Source: Bacteroidales bacterium (GTDB taxonomy: Bacteria > Bacteroidota > Bacteroidia > Bacteroidales > P3). Taken from it: DNA of 64,000 bases. Positions within the stretch are counted from its first letter, which is position 1. Every line of letters starts with the position of its first letter. Positions 54,921 to 64,000 of this stretch are shown here, one piece after another. A program made the position numbers and the translations under genes. The stretch lies in NCBI GenBank assembly GCA_030523765.1, contig JAUNHX010000009.1, positions 1 through 64,000 on the forward strand, given 5' to 3'. The notes beneath the pieces were generated by a model. It saw only the letters and a program-made list of their open reading frames with translations, was not told the DNA's origin and did no database searches.

Positions 54921-55415
54921 TTATTCGGCCTTGGGTTCCTCGGTAGCGGGAGCTTCGGCAACAGGAGCTGCAGCTTCGGCTTCAACTTTCTTGGCACCAC
55001 CACGACTACGACGGGTAGTCTTGGCTTTCTTGGTTTTGGCCTCTTTGAGCATGTTCTCGTTGTAGTCAACGAGTTCGATGATGCACATTTCGGAGTTGTC
55101 ACCACGACGGATTCCGGTTTTCAGAATGCGGGTGTAGCCACCAGGACGGCTGGCCACCTTCTGGGATACTTCGCGGAAGAGTTCGTTGACGGCTTCTTTG
55201 CTATGCAGATAGCTGAAAACGACGCGGCGATTATGGGTGGAGTCCTCTTTGGAACGATTGATCAGAGGCTCGACGTAAACTCGAAGCTCTTTGGCTTTAG
55301 CCACGGTGGTTGTGATGCGTTTCTCCATAATGAGGGAGGTAGCCATATTGGACAGCATGGCAACGCGGTGAGCGTGAGTTCTTGACAGATGATTTACTTT
55401 GCAACCGTGTCTCAT
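54921..55415 (-). CDS. rplQ: Ribosomal protein L17
   Basis: 164 residues. The first 115 or so are the L17 core ([41 protein letters not shown]). The last 45 form a Lys/Ala/Glu/Pro-rich tail absent from the about 127-residue E. coli protein but common in Bacteroidota. L17 binds 23S rRNA near the tunnel exit. Last gene of the operon, 18 bases after rpoA and followed by a terminator. Confidence 0.96.
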   Translation of the reverse strand: MRHGCKVNHLSRTHAHRVAMLSNMATSLIMEKRITTTVAKAKELRVYVEPLINRSKEDSTHNRRVVFSYLHSKEAVNELFREVSQKVASRPGGYTRILKTGIRRGDNSEMCIIELVDYNENMLKEAKTKKAKTTRRSRGGAKKVEAEAAAPVAEAPATEEPKAE

Positions 55416-55433
55416 AATATCTATATTCTTTCT

Positions 55434-56426
55434 TTATTCTTTATCTAATTTGTATTTAGCGGTATTCATACCAAACTCGAGACCCTTGGATTCGACCAGG
55501 TTTTCAAGCTCGGTAAGAGATTTTTTACCAAAGTTGCGGAACTTCAGCAGGTCGGCTTTGTTGAAAGCCACCAGTTCACCGAGGGTCTCTACTTCGGCTG
55601 CCTTCAAGCAGTTGAGGGCACGTACCGAGAGGTCCATATCGATGAGCTTGGTCTTCAGCAGCTGACGCTTGTGGAGCGTGTCTTCATCGAACTGCTCGAC
55701 AACGGGAGCGGGCTCGAGTTCGAGCGAGATGCGCTCGTCGGAGAAGAGCATGAAATGCTGAATGAGAATGGTGGCTGCCTCCTTCAACGCCTCCTTGGGA
55801 TGGATGGAACCATCGGTGGTGATATCGAACGTAAGCTTCTCGTAGTCGGTTTTCTGCTCGACACGATAGTCGGATACTTCGTACTGCACGTTCTTGATGG
55901 GGGTATGAATGGAGTCGATTGCGATGACACCAATAGGATCATTGAATTTCTTGTTCTCCTCGGAGGGGACGTAACCACGGCCCTTCTCGATATTGAGTTC
56001 GACACGAAGATTGGTAGAGGACTCCATGTGGCAGATTTCCACCTCGGGATTGAGGACCTGGAAGCTGTTCAGGTATTTGTTCAGCTCCTCGGCCTTGAAG
56101 ACGTTGGTACCGGTTACGTTGAAGGTGATCTTCTCCGAATCGACGTCCTCAATCTGGCGACGGAAACGAATCTGCTTCAGGCTAAGGATAATGTCGGTCA
56201 TATCCTCTACTACGCCAGGAAGACTAGCAAACTCGTGGTCGATACCATCAATCTTAACCGATGTGATGGCGAAACCCTCGAGCGAGGAGAGAAGGACACG
56301 ACGAAGGGCATTGCCTATGGTGATACCATAGCCTGGTTCCAAAGGACGGAACTCAAAGGTGCCACGATAGTCATCAGCTTCCAGCATGACGACCTTGTCA
56401 GGTTTTTGAAGAGTCAATATTGCCAT
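55434..56426 (-). CDS. rpoA: RNA polymerase alpha subunit
   Basis: 330 residues. The N-terminal assembly domain ([39 protein letters not shown]) and the C-terminal DNA- and activator-binding domain (about 255-320, [30 protein letters not shown]) are intact and joined by an acidic linker. Forms the alpha dimer on which core polymerase assembles. Lies 129 bases after rpsD; that gap holds alternative hairpins. Confidence 0.97.
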   Translation of the reverse strand: MAILTLQKPDKVVMLEADDYRGTFEFRPLEPGYGITIGNALRRVLLSSLEGFAITSVKIDGIDHEFASLPGVVEDMTDIILSLKQIRFRRQIEDVDSEKITFNVTGTNVFKAEELNKYLNSFQVLNPEVEICHMESSTNLRVELNIEKGRGYVPSEENKKFNDPIGVIAIDSIHTPIKNVQYEVSDYRVEQKTDYEKLTFDITTDGSIHPKEALKEAATILIQHFMLFSDERISLELEPAPVVEQFDEDTLHKRQLLKTKLIDMDLSVRALNCLKAAEVETLGELVAFNKADLLKFRNFGKKSLTELENLVESKGLEFGMNTAKYKLDKE

Positions 56427-56555
56427 ATAATTCCTTTCTCGTTGTATTGATTGGTTGAGTTGATTAATATTCGTCGATTTGTTGATTTACTGGTGTTGTA
56501 TCTTGACTTAAGAATATCAACAAACCAACAAATCCAACTGGGCCACACCCTACTA

Positions 56556-57161
56556 TTACTTGGAGTAGAGTTCAACGATAAGCTGCTCGTTGATGTTCTC
56601 GGGGATGTCGGCACGCTGGGGGTAGTTCACAAACTTACCACTCATATTGGCGCCGTCCCATTCGAGCCAAGGATAATTGTTGGCACGGGAAGCTAACGAA
56701 TCGGTAATAATCTCTAAAGATTTGGAACGCTCGCGAACCGAAACGACGTCGCCCTCTTTCAAAGAATAGGAGGGAATATTTACTACGTCGCCGTTCACTA
56801 CGATATGACGGTGCGACACAAGCTGACGAGCCTGAGCACGCGAACGGGCGATACCCAGACGGTAAACTACATTGTCGAGACGAGCTTCGATAAGCTGCAA
56901 CAACACCTCACCGGTGATGCCACCGCGACGGGAAGCTTCGGCATACAATTTGCGGAATTGACGTTCGAGAATGCCATAGGTATATTTGGCTTTCTGCTTC
57001 TCCTGGAGCTGAGTACCATACTCAGAGGTTTTGCCGCGACGACGGCTCTGACCGTGCATACCAGGAGCATAAGGTTTACGCTCGTAGGTCTTATCGGGAC
57101 CATAAATGGGTTCGTGGAACTTTCTTGCAATCTTGGTTTTAGGACCAGTATATCTTGCCAT
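56556..57161 (-). CDS. rpsD: Ribosomal protein S4
   Basis: 201 residues starting [20 protein letters not shown], with the S4 RNA-binding domain ([38 protein letters not shown]). A primary 16S rRNA binder that nucleates 30S body assembly; in E. coli it also represses its own operon. It lacks the Cys zinc cluster found at the N-terminus of some S4 proteins. 50 bases after rpsK. Confidence 0.97.
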   Translation of the reverse strand: MARYTGPKTKIARKFHEPIYGPDKTYERKPYAPGMHGQSRRRGKTSEYGTQLQEKQKAKYTYGILERQFRKLYAEASRRGGITGEVLLQLIEARLDNVVYRLGIARSRAQARQLVSHRHIVVNGDVVNIPSYSLKEGDVVSVRERSKSLEIITDSLASRANNYPWLEWDGANMSGKFVNYPQRADIPENINEQLIVELYSK

Positions 57162-57211
57162 AATAAAAATTCTTTTCTGTGATTAATTTCTCTTGATTTT
57201 ACGCAACTAAA

Positions 57212-57601
57212 TTAAACGCGACGGCGTTTAGGAGGACGGCAACCATTGTGGGGAATCGGGGTGATGTCGACGATCTCGGTTACTTCGATGCCACAGGTGT
57301 TGATTGCGCGGATTGCAGATTCACGTCCCTGACCAGGTCCTTTTACGAAGACCTTTACTTTTCTTAGGCCCAAATCATAAGCAACTTTGCCGCAATCTTC
57401 CGCAGCCATCTGAGCGGCGTACGGAGTGTTTTTCTTCGATCCGCGGAAGCCCATTTTTCCAGCAGACGACCAAGAAATCACTTGTCCGGCATTATTTGTC
57501 AACGAAATAATAACGTTGTTGAAGGATGCAAAGATGCATGCTCTTCCCTGAGGTTCAACTTTTACGACTCTCTTTTTGGTCGGTTTTGAAGTTTTTGCCA
57601 T
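57212..57601 (-). CDS. rpsK: Ribosomal protein S11
   Basis: 129 residues, normal length. Family motifs [40 protein letters not shown] and the basic C-terminus [13 protein letters not shown]. It contacts mRNA and 16S rRNA in the 30S platform. Lies between rpsM (105 bases upstream) and rpsD. Confidence 0.97.
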   Translation of the reverse strand: MAKTSKPTKKRVVKVEPQGRACIFASFNNVIISLTNNAGQVISWSSAGKMGFRGSKKNTPYAAQMAAEDCGKVAYDLGLRKVKVFVKGPGQGRESAIRAINTCGIEVTEIVDITPIPHNGCRPPKRRRV

Positions 57602-57706
57602 ACTTTTTTTAATCTTGCTTGATTTTACATTTGTTTCACCAGTTGCTCCGTTATTCTTTATTGAAGGGAGGTAGTCCGCAACTGGTCGCTACACTGTACT
57701 ATTTAA

Positions 57707-58084
57707 TTACTTGGTAGCTTTCTTCTTGTTAGCGATTGTTTTCTTCTTACCCTTACGCGTGCGAGCATTGTTCTTGGTGCTCTGGCCACGGAGAGGAAGA
57801 CCCAAACGGTGACGGATACCACGGTAGCAACCGATGTCCATGAGTCGTTTGATGTTCATCTGAACCTCGCTACGGAGCTGACCCTCTACTTTGTACTCAT
57901 CGTTGATGATGGTACGAAGAGCGTTCTGCTCGTCATCAGTCCAGTCCTGCACCTTCTTGTCATAGCTGATACCAGCTTTGTCGAGGATTTCTCTTGCGGT
58001 GCTTCTTCCAATGCCGTAGATATAGGTCAAACCTATCTCGCCATGCTTGTTTTTGGGTAAGTCAATACCTGCAATTCTTGCCAT
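57707..58084 (-). CDS. rpsM: Ribosomal protein S13
   Basis: 125 residues. [30 protein letters not shown] and [20 protein letters not shown] are diagnostic; the C-terminus is Lys-rich and reaches toward the P site. It sits at the top of the 30S head and bridges to L5. 30 bases after rpmJ. Confidence 0.97.
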   Translation of the reverse strand: MARIAGIDLPKNKHGEIGLTYIYGIGRSTAREILDKAGISYDKKVQDWTDDEQNALRTIINDEYKVEGQLRSEVQMNIKRLMDIGCYRGIRHRLGLPLRGQSTKNNARTRKGKKKTIANKKKATK

Positions 58085-58114
58085 AAACTGATTTTATTCT
58101 TTTTAATTAGATAA

Positions 58115-58231
58115 TTAACCCTGACGTTGTTTAAACTTAGGATTTTTCTTGTTGATTACATACACAACCCCTTTGCGGCGAACCACCTTGCATTCGGGGG
58201 ATCTTTTCTTTACAGAAACTCTGACTTTCAT
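58115..58231 (-). CDS. rpmJ: Ribosomal protein L36
   Basis: 38 residues, [20 protein letters not shown] followed by [18 protein letters not shown]. It is the short basic L36. Of the four usual zinc ligands only Cys14 remains; the others are replaced (for example Ser11, Val27 and Lys33), so this is the zinc-free (C-) form. Located between infA and rpsM, its normal place. Confidence 0.95.
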   Translation of the reverse strand: MKVRVSVKKRSPECKVVRRKGVVYVINKKNPKFKQRQG

Positions 58232-58336
58232 TTCTTTTTTTATTTTATTGTTTTCGTTCTCTTATGAAGGACTTTTCCCGCAGAGCCTATCGGTATGAAA
58301 GTTAGTAGAGAGGATGCGGAGTGGTGCAGCGTATGT

Positions 58337-58555
58337 CTACTTGTGACGGTAGGTGATACGGCCTTTGGAAAGGTCGTAGGGTGACATCTCTATTTGAACT
58401 TTGTCGCCTGGGAGGATCTTGATATAGTGCATACGCATCTTGCCCGAGATGTGGGCAATGATTTGATGACCATTCTCAAGTTCTACACGGAACATTGCGT
58501 TGCCGAGCGATTCGATGACGGTACCGTCGAGTTGTATGGATACTTGCTTTGCCAT
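58337..58555 (-). CDS. infA: Translation initiation factor IF-1
   Basis: 72 residues forming one OB-fold S1-like domain ([51 protein letters not shown]). It binds the ribosomal A site during initiation. 44 bases after map and 105 before rpmJ, as in other Bacteroidota operons. Confidence 0.97.
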   Translation of the reverse strand: MAKQVSIQLDGTVIESLGNAMFRVELENGHQIIAHISGKMRMHYIKILPGDKVQIEMSPYDLSKGRITYRHK

Positions 58556-58599
58556 TCTTAATTGGTTAACTGTTCTTCTTTTTTAATTACTGTTGCGAT

Positions 58600-59394
58600 T
58601 TAGTGCAGCGATTCGGCTACCTTTTCGATAGCATCGAACGAGGTGAGGATGTCGGGACCGTTAGCCGTAATGGCTACCGTATGCTCGTAGTGGGCGGCAG
58701 GCTTGCCATCTTTGGTACGGACTGTCCATCCGTCGTCGCTCGAGAATTTTACATTCTTCGAACCCATACACACCATCGGTTCTACTGCAATCACCATACC
58801 CTCTTTGAGCAACGGGCCCGTGCCAGGCACTCCGAAGTTGGGGACATTGGGCGATTCGTGCATCTTCAACCCTACGCCGTGGCCGCAAAGCTCGCGTACC
58901 ACATTGTAGCCGTTTTTCTCGCAATGGAGCTGCACTGCATGACCGATGTCGCCTACACGGTTGCCAGCTTTACACTTATCGAGGCCGATGTAGAGAGATT
59001 CCTTGGTCACACGACAAAGGCGCTGCATCTCGGACGAAACCTGACCCACCATGAAGGTGTAGCAGGAATCGCTCACATAGCCGTTGAGATCAACGACGAT
59101 GTCAACCGACACGATGTCGCCTTCCTCTACGAAACGCTCGCTGGGAATACCGTGAACCACTTCGTCGTTGACCGATATGCAACAGGCCGCGGGGAAGGGT
59201 TTGATTTCGCCAGCTACTCCTTTACAAAGAGGAATACCACCATTGTCGCGGATATACTGCTCGCCTATCTGATCAAGGAAAGCAGTGGTAACACCCGGAC
59301 GTATATGGCGACCCACCTCGGCAATGGTGTTGCCGAGGAGGGCTGCGCTCTTACGAATCAGTTCTATTTCTTCCTTTGTCTTAAGTAGAATCAT
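58600..59394 (-). CDS. map: Type I methionine aminopeptidase
   Basis: 264 residues. All five metal ligands are present: Asp98, Asp109, His172, Glu205 and Glu237, together with the substrate His81 (NDEVVHGIP). It removes the initiator methionine from nascent proteins. No N-terminal extension, so it is a type Ia enzyme. 24 bases after secY and in frame with operon order secY-map-infA. Confidence 0.97.
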   Translation of the reverse strand: MILLKTKEEIELIRKSAALLGNTIAEVGRHIRPGVTTAFLDQIGEQYIRDNGGIPLCKGVAGEIKPFPAACCISVNDEVVHGIPSERFVEEGDIVSVDIVVDLNGYVSDSCYTFMVGQVSSEMQRLCRVTKESLYIGLDKCKAGNRVGDIGHAVQLHCEKNGYNVVRELCGHGVGLKMHESPNVPNFGVPGTGPLLKEGMVIAVEPMVCMGSKNVKFSSDDGWTVRTKDGKPAAHYEHTVAITANGPDILTSFDAIEKVAESLH

Positions 59395-59418
59395 TTTTTT
59401 CTTTTACAAACTTACGTG

Positions 59419-60774
59419 TTATGCTTGAATCGACATCGAGGAGCGTCCCTTGATACGACCGGTCTTAGTAAGACCATCGTAGTGACGCATCAACAGATGG
59501 CTTTCAATCTGCTGCAACGTGTCGAGGATAACACCTACCATAATCAACAGCGACGTGCCACCGAAGAACTGGGCAAACTGGGTGTTGACACCAAACAGAC
59601 GGATAACAGCAGGAAGGATAGCCACGATACCCAGGAAGATCGATCCGGGAAGGGTGATCTTCGAGAGGATACCCTCGAGATACTCTTCAGTCTTCTTACC
59701 AGGTTTCACTCCAGGAACGAAGCCACCATTTTTCTTCAGATCGTCAGCCATCTGCTTAGGATTGATGGCGATGGCGGTGTAGAAGAAGGTGAACACTACA
59801 ACGAGGATGAAGAATACCAAGTTGTACCAGAAGCTATTGAAATCGGAGAAGGCCATAGCGAACTTAGAGTCGGTATTGCCCGAGTAACTCATGATGGTAA
59901 TGGGGAGGAACATAATGGCCTGTGCGAAGATAATAGGCATCACACCGGCAGCATTGACCTTGATGGGGATATACTGGCGTACTCCACCATACTGCTTGTT
60001 GCCCACAATGCGCTTAGCATATTGGACGGGGATACGACGAGTACCCTGAACAAGCAAGATGACCAACAGCACGACAGCAAGCCATACAACGAGTTCGAAG
60101 AGGAACATTACGAGACCACCACCTTCATTCAGACGAGATGCAAACTCGGCAGAGATTGCGAAGGGCAGACGGGCGATGATACCCACCATGATGAGCAGCG
60201 AGATACCGTTGCCGATACCATTGTCGGTGATACGCTCACCAAGCCACATCACGAATAGGGTGCCTGCTACAAGAATAACAATGCTGGAAATCCAGAAGAA
60301 GACACCAGGATTCGACCCATCGAAGGGGTAGAGGGCATACTGGTTGGCACCTAACTGAACCATCATATTCTTAATGTAGGCAGGAGCCTGGGCTGCCGTG
60401 ATAATCACGGTAAGCCAACGGGTAATCTGATTCATCTTACGACGGCCGGATTCACCTTCACGCTGCATCTTCTGGAACCGCGGAATCACCATGGCGAACA
60501 ACTGTATCACGATGGATGCAGTGATGTAGGGCATGATACCCAATGCAAAGACAGATGCATTCGAGAATGCACCGCCCGAGAACATATTCAGCAGTCCCAT
60601 CAGACCTTCAGAACCTTGTTTCTGCAGAGCGCCCAACTGGGAAGGGTCAACACCTGGAAGTACTACGTAGGAACCGATGCGGTATACGAGAATCAAACCT
60701 AGAGTGTAAAGGATTCTCTTGCGCAGGTCTTCGATTGACCAGATGTTTTTGAGAGTCGTGATAAATCTCTTCAT
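59419..60774 (-). CDS. secY: Protein translocase subunit SecY
   Basis: 451 residues with ten membrane segments. Signature motifs GIMPYITASIVIQL (segment 2) and the C-terminal YDGLTKTGRIKGRSSM are visible, together with GERITDNGIGNGISLLIM (segment 5 region). It forms the inner-membrane channel with SecE and SecG, through which signal-peptide proteins, including the T9SS cargo in this window, first cross. Lies between rplO and map. Confidence 0.97.
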   Translation of the reverse strand: MKRFITTLKNIWSIEDLRKRILYTLGLILVYRIGSYVVLPGVDPSQLGALQKQGSEGLMGLLNMFSGGAFSNASVFALGIMPYITASIVIQLFAMVIPRFQKMQREGESGRRKMNQITRWLTVIITAAQAPAYIKNMMVQLGANQYALYPFDGSNPGVFFWISSIVILVAGTLFVMWLGERITDNGIGNGISLLIMVGIIARLPFAISAEFASRLNEGGGLVMFLFELVVWLAVVLLVILLVQGTRRIPVQYAKRIVGNKQYGGVRQYIPIKVNAAGVMPIIFAQAIMFLPITIMSYSGNTDSKFAMAFSDFNSFWYNLVFFILVVVFTFFYTAIAINPKQMADDLKKNGGFVPGVKPGKKTEEYLEGILSKITLPGSIFLGIVAILPAVIRLFGVNTQFAQFFGGTSLLIMVGVILDTLQQIESHLLMRHYDGLTKTGRIKGRSSMSIQA

Positions 60775-60835
60775 TCTTTTAATTGAGTTTTAAAGTGCTC
60801 TGCTCACCTTGTAGTAGGCAGAGCACTAAAGGATT

Positions 60836-61303
60836 TTATTCTTCAGTCTTTTTTGCTTCGATAATGTTAGCAGCACCTCCCTTGGCCTCGATGGCAGCCT
60901 TGGCTGTCTTCGAGAATGCATGAGCGGATACTGTAACTGCCTTGCTGATTTCGCCACGGCCCAGGATCTTGATGCGATCCTTGCCAGAAATCAGACCGTT
61001 CTGCTTGAAGACCTCAACATCGAAAGTGGTGATGTTTTTGTCCTCGGCCAGCTTGTTGAGCATATCAAGGTTGATACCTACGTACTCAATACGGTTGATA
61101 TTCTTGAAACCGAACTTGGGCAAGCGACGATAGATGGGCATCTGACCACCCTCGAAGCCTATCTTCTGATGATAACCCGAACGTGCCTTTGCACCCTTGT
61201 GACCGCGTGTAGAAGTGCCGCCTTTACCGGAGCCCTGACCACGACCGATGCGTTTGGAATGCTTTATGGAACCTTCTGCGGGTTTAAGATTACTTAGATT
61301 CAT
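60836..61303 (-). CDS. rplO: Ribosomal protein L15
   Basis: 155 residues. MNLSNLKPAEGSIKHSKRIG, GRGQGSGKGGTSTRGHKGAK and GFEGGQMPIYRRLPKFGF are typical. The Gly/Arg-rich N-terminus threads into 23S rRNA. Between rpmD (57 bases) and secY (61 bases). Confidence 0.97.
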   Translation of the reverse strand: MNLSNLKPAEGSIKHSKRIGRGQGSGKGGTSTRGHKGAKARSGYHQKIGFEGGQMPIYRRLPKFGFKNINRIEYVGINLDMLNKLAEDKNITTFDVEVFKQNGLISGKDRIKILGRGEISKAVTVSAHAFSKTAKAAIEAKGGAANIIEAKKTEE

Positions 61304-61360
61304 TGTCTTAGTTCTTTTTATGTGAGAGAGATCATGGCGATCTCTTACACGGTTCGTCGA

Positions 61361-61546
61361 TTAAATTTCTTCTACACTAATTAAGTGTTTCACCTTATTG
61401 ATCATACCAAGCACCTGGGGCGTTGCCACCACTTCGCGGGTATGGTTTATTCTACGGAGACCGAGAGCCTCCATGGTGCGTTTCTGGTCAGCAGGACGGC
61501 CAATAATACTTCTCACCTGCTTGATACGTAATGTCTTTTCTGCCAT
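61361..61546 (-). CDS. rpmD: Ribosomal protein L30
   Basis: 61 residues, the short bacterial form: LRIKQVRSIIGRPADQKRTM and EALGLRRINHTREV. A small 50S protein that binds 23S rRNA domain II. 20 bases after rpsE. Confidence 0.96.
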   Translation of the reverse strand: MAEKTLRIKQVRSIIGRPADQKRTMEALGLRRINHTREVVATPQVLGMINKVKHLISVEEI

Positions 61547-61566
61547 ATTTCTTAGCCTCCTATTGA

Positions 61567-62085
61567 TTAACCATTAAACACTTTATCGAGCGAGATACCT
61601 CTCAACTGGGCAACCATATAAGGATCCTTCATCTGAAGAAGGGCATTGATGGTAGCCTTCACAACACTGTGAGGATTGGACGAACCTTTGCTCTTTGCCA
61701 GCACGTCCTTCACACCGACACTCTCCAATACGGCACGCATTGCACCACCGGCGATAACACCGGTACCAGGAGCTGCAGGTTTGAGGAATACTTTGGCACC
61801 GCTATATTTACCCGACTGCTCGTGGGGAATCGTACCCTTCAGCACGGGAACGCGGATAAGGTTCTTCTTGGCATCGTCGACACCTTTCTGAACAGCAGCC
61901 TGGACTTCCTTGGCTTTGCCGAGACCGTAACCAACTACACCATTCTCGTTTCCAATAACGACGATAGCAGCAAAACTAAAAGTTCTACCACCCTTGGTGA
62001 CTTTAGTTACACGATTGACATGAACGAGACGCTCTTTGAACTCGATGTCGCTTGACTTAACTCTTTTTACGTTTACTTCTGCCAT
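61567..62085 (-). CDS. rpsE: Ribosomal protein S5
   Basis: 172 residues. The double-stranded-RNA-binding-like N-terminal domain ([20 protein letters not shown]) and C-terminal domain ([20 protein letters not shown]) are complete. It lines the mRNA entry channel and affects decoding accuracy. 6 bases after rplR. Confidence 0.97.
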   Translation of the reverse strand: MAEVNVKRVKSSDIEFKERLVHVNRVTKVTKGGRTFSFAAIVVIGNENGVVGYGLGKAKEVQAAVQKGVDDAKKNLIRVPVLKGTIPHEQSGKYSGAKVFLKPAAPGTGVIAGGAMRAVLESVGVKDVLAKSKGSSNPHSVVKATINALLQMKDPYMVAQLRGISLDKVFNG

Positions 62086-62091
62086 GACTTA

Positions 62092-62445
62092 TTAGAATTT
62101 TAATCCACCTTCGCGAGCTGCATCAGCTAGCGATTTAACACGTCCGTGGTACAGGTAACCATTACGGTCGAATACAACGGTATTAATACCAGCAGCGAGG
62201 GCACGTTCTGCAACTACTTTGCCCACTTTTGCTGCCACTTCACTTTTCGTGCCACTCTTATCGAAACCCTTCTCTAATGAGGAAGCAGCCGTGAGTGTAA
62301 CACCTTTTACATCGTCAATCACCTGAGCGTAAATCTCTTTGTTGCTTCTAAACACGGACAGGCGAGGCATCTCGGGGGTGCCACTGATCTTATGACGAAT
62401 ACGGAACTTAATTTTAGTTCTTCTGATATCTTTTTTTGTTGCCAT
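62092..62445 (-). CDS. rplR: Ribosomal protein L18
   Basis: 117 residues from the ATG at 62445 ([20 protein letters not shown]), matching the family length; an upstream in-frame ATG would add 15 unrelated residues. Motifs [18 protein letters not shown] and [20 protein letters not shown] are typical. It binds 5S rRNA together with L5. Between rplF and rpsE. Confidence 0.96.
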   Translation of the reverse strand: MATKKDIRRTKIKFRIRHKISGTPEMPRLSVFRSNKEIYAQVIDDVKGVTLTAASSLEKGFDKSGTKSEVAAKVGKVVAERALAAGINTVVFDRNGYLYHGRVKSLADAAREGGLKF

Positions 62446-62534
62446 TTTCTTTGGTCTTTTATACAAGCCTGGATTCCGGTAAGCGGACAACCCGTCGCGC
62501 CCATCTTCGTGCCAGGCAAATAACCATACTAATT

Positions 62535-63089
62535 TTATTTAGCAGCGGCCTTACCAGCTTTCTTACGGATTTCTTCGCCCTTGAAGCGGATACCTTTACC
62601 TTTGTAAGGCTCGGGTTTGCGGAGCGAACGTATCTTGGCAGCGGCCATACCCAGGGTCTCTTTGTCGCACGAGGTCATGGTAATGATGGGGTTCTTACCT
62701 TTCTCGGTAACGGTCTCGACCTTGATTTCGGGAGCAAGCTCGAAATAGATCTTGTGAGAGTAACCGAGGTCCATCTCCAGCACCTGACCATTGGCCTGCA
62801 CTTTGTATCCAACGCCGATCACCTCTTGGACTGTAGTGAAGCCCTCGCTGACACCAACAACCATGTTGTGGGCCAGGGCGCGATACAGACCGTGGAGAGC
62901 TTTGTGCTCTTTGGTGTCATCGGGACGTTCGAAATGCAGCACACCGTCCTCAACCTTCATAGAGATGATGGGGTCGATTTGGCGAGTGAGTTCACCTTTG
63001 GGGCCTTTTACGGAGAGGACATTGTCGTCAGAGATTTTGACCTCTACGCCTTTAGGCAGATTGATGGGAAGTTTTCCTATTCTTGACAT
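62535..63089 (-). CDS. rplF: Ribosomal protein L6
   Basis: 184 residues. [20 protein letters not shown] and the C-terminal [20 protein letters not shown] are diagnostic. Two repeated RNA-binding-like domains contact 23S rRNA near the factor-binding site. 22 bases after rpsH and 89 before rplR. Confidence 0.97.
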   Translation of the reverse strand: MSRIGKLPINLPKGVEVKISDDNVLSVKGPKGELTRQIDPIISMKVEDGVLHFERPDDTKEHKALHGLYRALAHNMVVGVSEGFTTVQEVIGVGYKVQANGQVLEMDLGYSHKIYFELAPEIKVETVTEKGKNPIITMTSCDKETLGMAAAKIRSLRKPEPYKGKGIRFKGEEIRKKAGKAAAK

Positions 63090-63111
63090 TGTATAAATCT
63101 CCTCTCTTTAA

Positions 63112-63513
63112 TTAGCTGATGTAACACAAAACTTCGCCGCCGACGTTGAGGTTCTTAGCCTCTTTGTCGGTCATAAGGCCTTTGGAAGTAGAAATGATAG
63201 CGATACCGAGTCCGTTCATTACGCGGGGCATCTCGTCGACCGAGACGTAGCGGCGCAAACCGGGGCTGGAGACGCGCTTCAAATCAGAGATGGCCGAGAT
63301 TTTGGTTACAGGATGGTACTTCAAAGCGATTTTGATAGACTGGTTAGTCTGTCCCTCGTTCTCAAACTTATAGTTGAGGATATAGCCTTTTTCAAACAGA
63401 ATCTTCGTGATCTCTTTTTTCAAATTGGATGCAGGGATTTCGACAACGCGATGTTTAGCAGCAATAGCGTTTCTCATGCGAGTCAAATAATCTGCAATAG
63501 GATCTGTTACCAT
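63112..63513 (-). CDS. rpsH: Ribosomal protein S8
   Basis: 133 residues. Motifs [18 protein letters not shown] and the C-terminal [20 protein letters not shown] are typical. A primary 16S rRNA binder; in E. coli it represses the spc operon at the rplE leader. Between rpsN (47 bases) and rplF. Confidence 0.97.
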   Translation of the reverse strand: MVTDPIADYLTRMRNAIAAKHRVVEIPASNLKKEITKILFEKGYILNYKFENEGQTNQSIKIALKYHPVTKISAISDLKRVSSPGLRRYVSVDEMPRVMNGLGIAIISTSKGLMTDKEAKNLNVGGEVLCYIS

Positions 63514-63560
63514 TTTCGTTAAGTTTAATTGATTTAACGTCGTTTATTTCTTTTCTTGTC

Positions 63561-63860
63561 TTACCAGCTCGATTTCTTAACGCCAGGGATGAGACCAGCC
63601 AAAGCCATTTCGCGGAAGTTGATACGCGAAATGCCGAACTGGCGCATATAACCTTTAGGACGGCCCGTAAGCTGGCAACGGTTGTGCAAACGAACGGGGG
63701 AAGCATTCTTGGGAAGCTTCTGGAGAGCGATAACTGCTTTCTCCACCTCTTCGGGTTCACCGGTACGAACGATTTCTTTCAGAGCGGCGCGCTTAGCAGC
63801 GTACTGAGCAACCATTTTTTGGCGCTTGCGCTCTCTAGCTTTCATTGATTCTTTAGCCAT
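63561..63860 (-). CDS. rpsN: Ribosomal protein S14
   Basis: 99 residues, the long form without the zinc-binding CxxC pairs. It shows [20 protein letters not shown] and ends PGVKKSSW. A 30S head protein. It begins 8 bases after the rplE stop. Confidence 0.97.
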   Translation of the reverse strand: MAKESMKARERKRQKMVAQYAAKRAALKEIVRTGEPEEVEKAVIALQKLPKNASPVRLHNRCQLTGRPKGYMRQFGISRINFREMALAGLIPGVKKSSW

Positions 63861-63868
63861 TTATCTTC

Positions 63869-64000
63869 TTATTTTTGTTGATTCTTAAATGGTAATCCGA
63901 ACTGTTTCAGCAGCGACATAGCTTCCTTGTCGGTCTTGGCACTGGTAACGAAGGTGATATCCATACCCTGAAGACGGTCGATCTTGTCGATGTCGATTTC
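63869..64000 (-). CDS. rplE: Ribosomal protein L5, C-terminal part (runs off the window)
   Basis: 43 codons up to the window edge: [20 protein letters not shown], then [18 protein letters not shown] and a short KNQQK tail. This is the C-terminus of L5, which binds 5S rRNA and bridges to S13. Gene order rplE-rpsN-rpsH confirms it. The N-terminal part lies beyond position 64000. Confidence 0.95.
   Translation of the reverse strand, partial: EIDIDKIDRLQGMDITFVTSAKTDKEAMSLLKQFGLPFKNQQK

Overview
The window is a chromosomal segment of a Bacteroidota bacterium, most likely an uncultured, host-associated member of the order Bacteroidales. Four things support this. Many genes are preceded by the Bacteroidota -7 promoter element TAnnTTTG and almost none by a Shine-Dalgarno sequence. 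Three large secreted proteins end in type IX secretion (T9SS) sorting domains. The division/cell-wall (dcw) cluster has the Bacteroidota gene order. The accessory genes (DUF6266, DUF4248, VirE_N/VapE, HU-like proteins) are families typical of this phylum. No rRNA or CRISPR array is present; one tRNA gene (Val, GAC) was found.

Layout. 1-14 kb: a nested inverted-repeat element, a DUF6266-type protein with an InlB-like tail, a metallo-beta-lactamase/rubredoxin fusion, a secreted subtilisin-like protease, a long-chain acyl-CoA ligase, a DUF1846 protein, DUF2795, DUF2520 and TatD genes, tRNA-Val and a TrmH-family rRNA/tRNA methyltransferase. 14.6-29.5 kb: two paralogous giant surface proteins (2465 and about 2210 residues) built from FN3 and cleaved-adhesin-like modules with T9SS tails, each followed by an identical 94-nt non-coding block and a terminator. 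29.6-45.5 kb, minus strand: the dcw cluster mraZ-rsmH-ftsL-ftsI-murE-mraY-(murD remnant)-ftsW-murG-murC-ftsQ-ftsA-ftsZ. 45.9-51.7 kb, minus strand: an accessory island with an unknown 349-aa coiled-coil protein, an array of CTGGATA iterons, a possible small ORF, a VirE_N-VapE ATPase, a DUF4248 protein and an HU-like protein with an InlB-like tail. 51.8-53.3 kb: an ADP-ribosylglycohydrolase gene and a convergent ATC-hydrolase-family gene. 53.4-64 kb, minus strand: enolase, then the spc/alpha ribosomal protein operon (rplE, running off the window, through rplQ, with secY, map, infA and rpoA).

How the genes fit together. The dcw cluster makes the lipid-linked peptidoglycan precursor and assembles the divisome. 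At the murD position there is only a 179-aa protein homologous to the C-terminal third of MurD. It has no ATP-binding domain and its catalytic motifs have changed, so D-Glu addition must be done by a gene elsewhere, and this protein is probably a pseudoenzyme with another role. The 45.9-51.7 kb island sits directly upstream of the dcw cluster on the same strand and looks like an integrated or domesticated element. Its iterons (three of them exactly 21 bp apart) lie just behind the best promoter candidate for the VapE genes.

Several starts were moved inward because the promoter -7 element lies inside or over the longest reading frame (acyl-CoA ligase, TrmH, HU-like protein) or because the family N-terminus begins later (enolase, L18, DUF2520). 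All functions come from reading the sequence; no database search was run.
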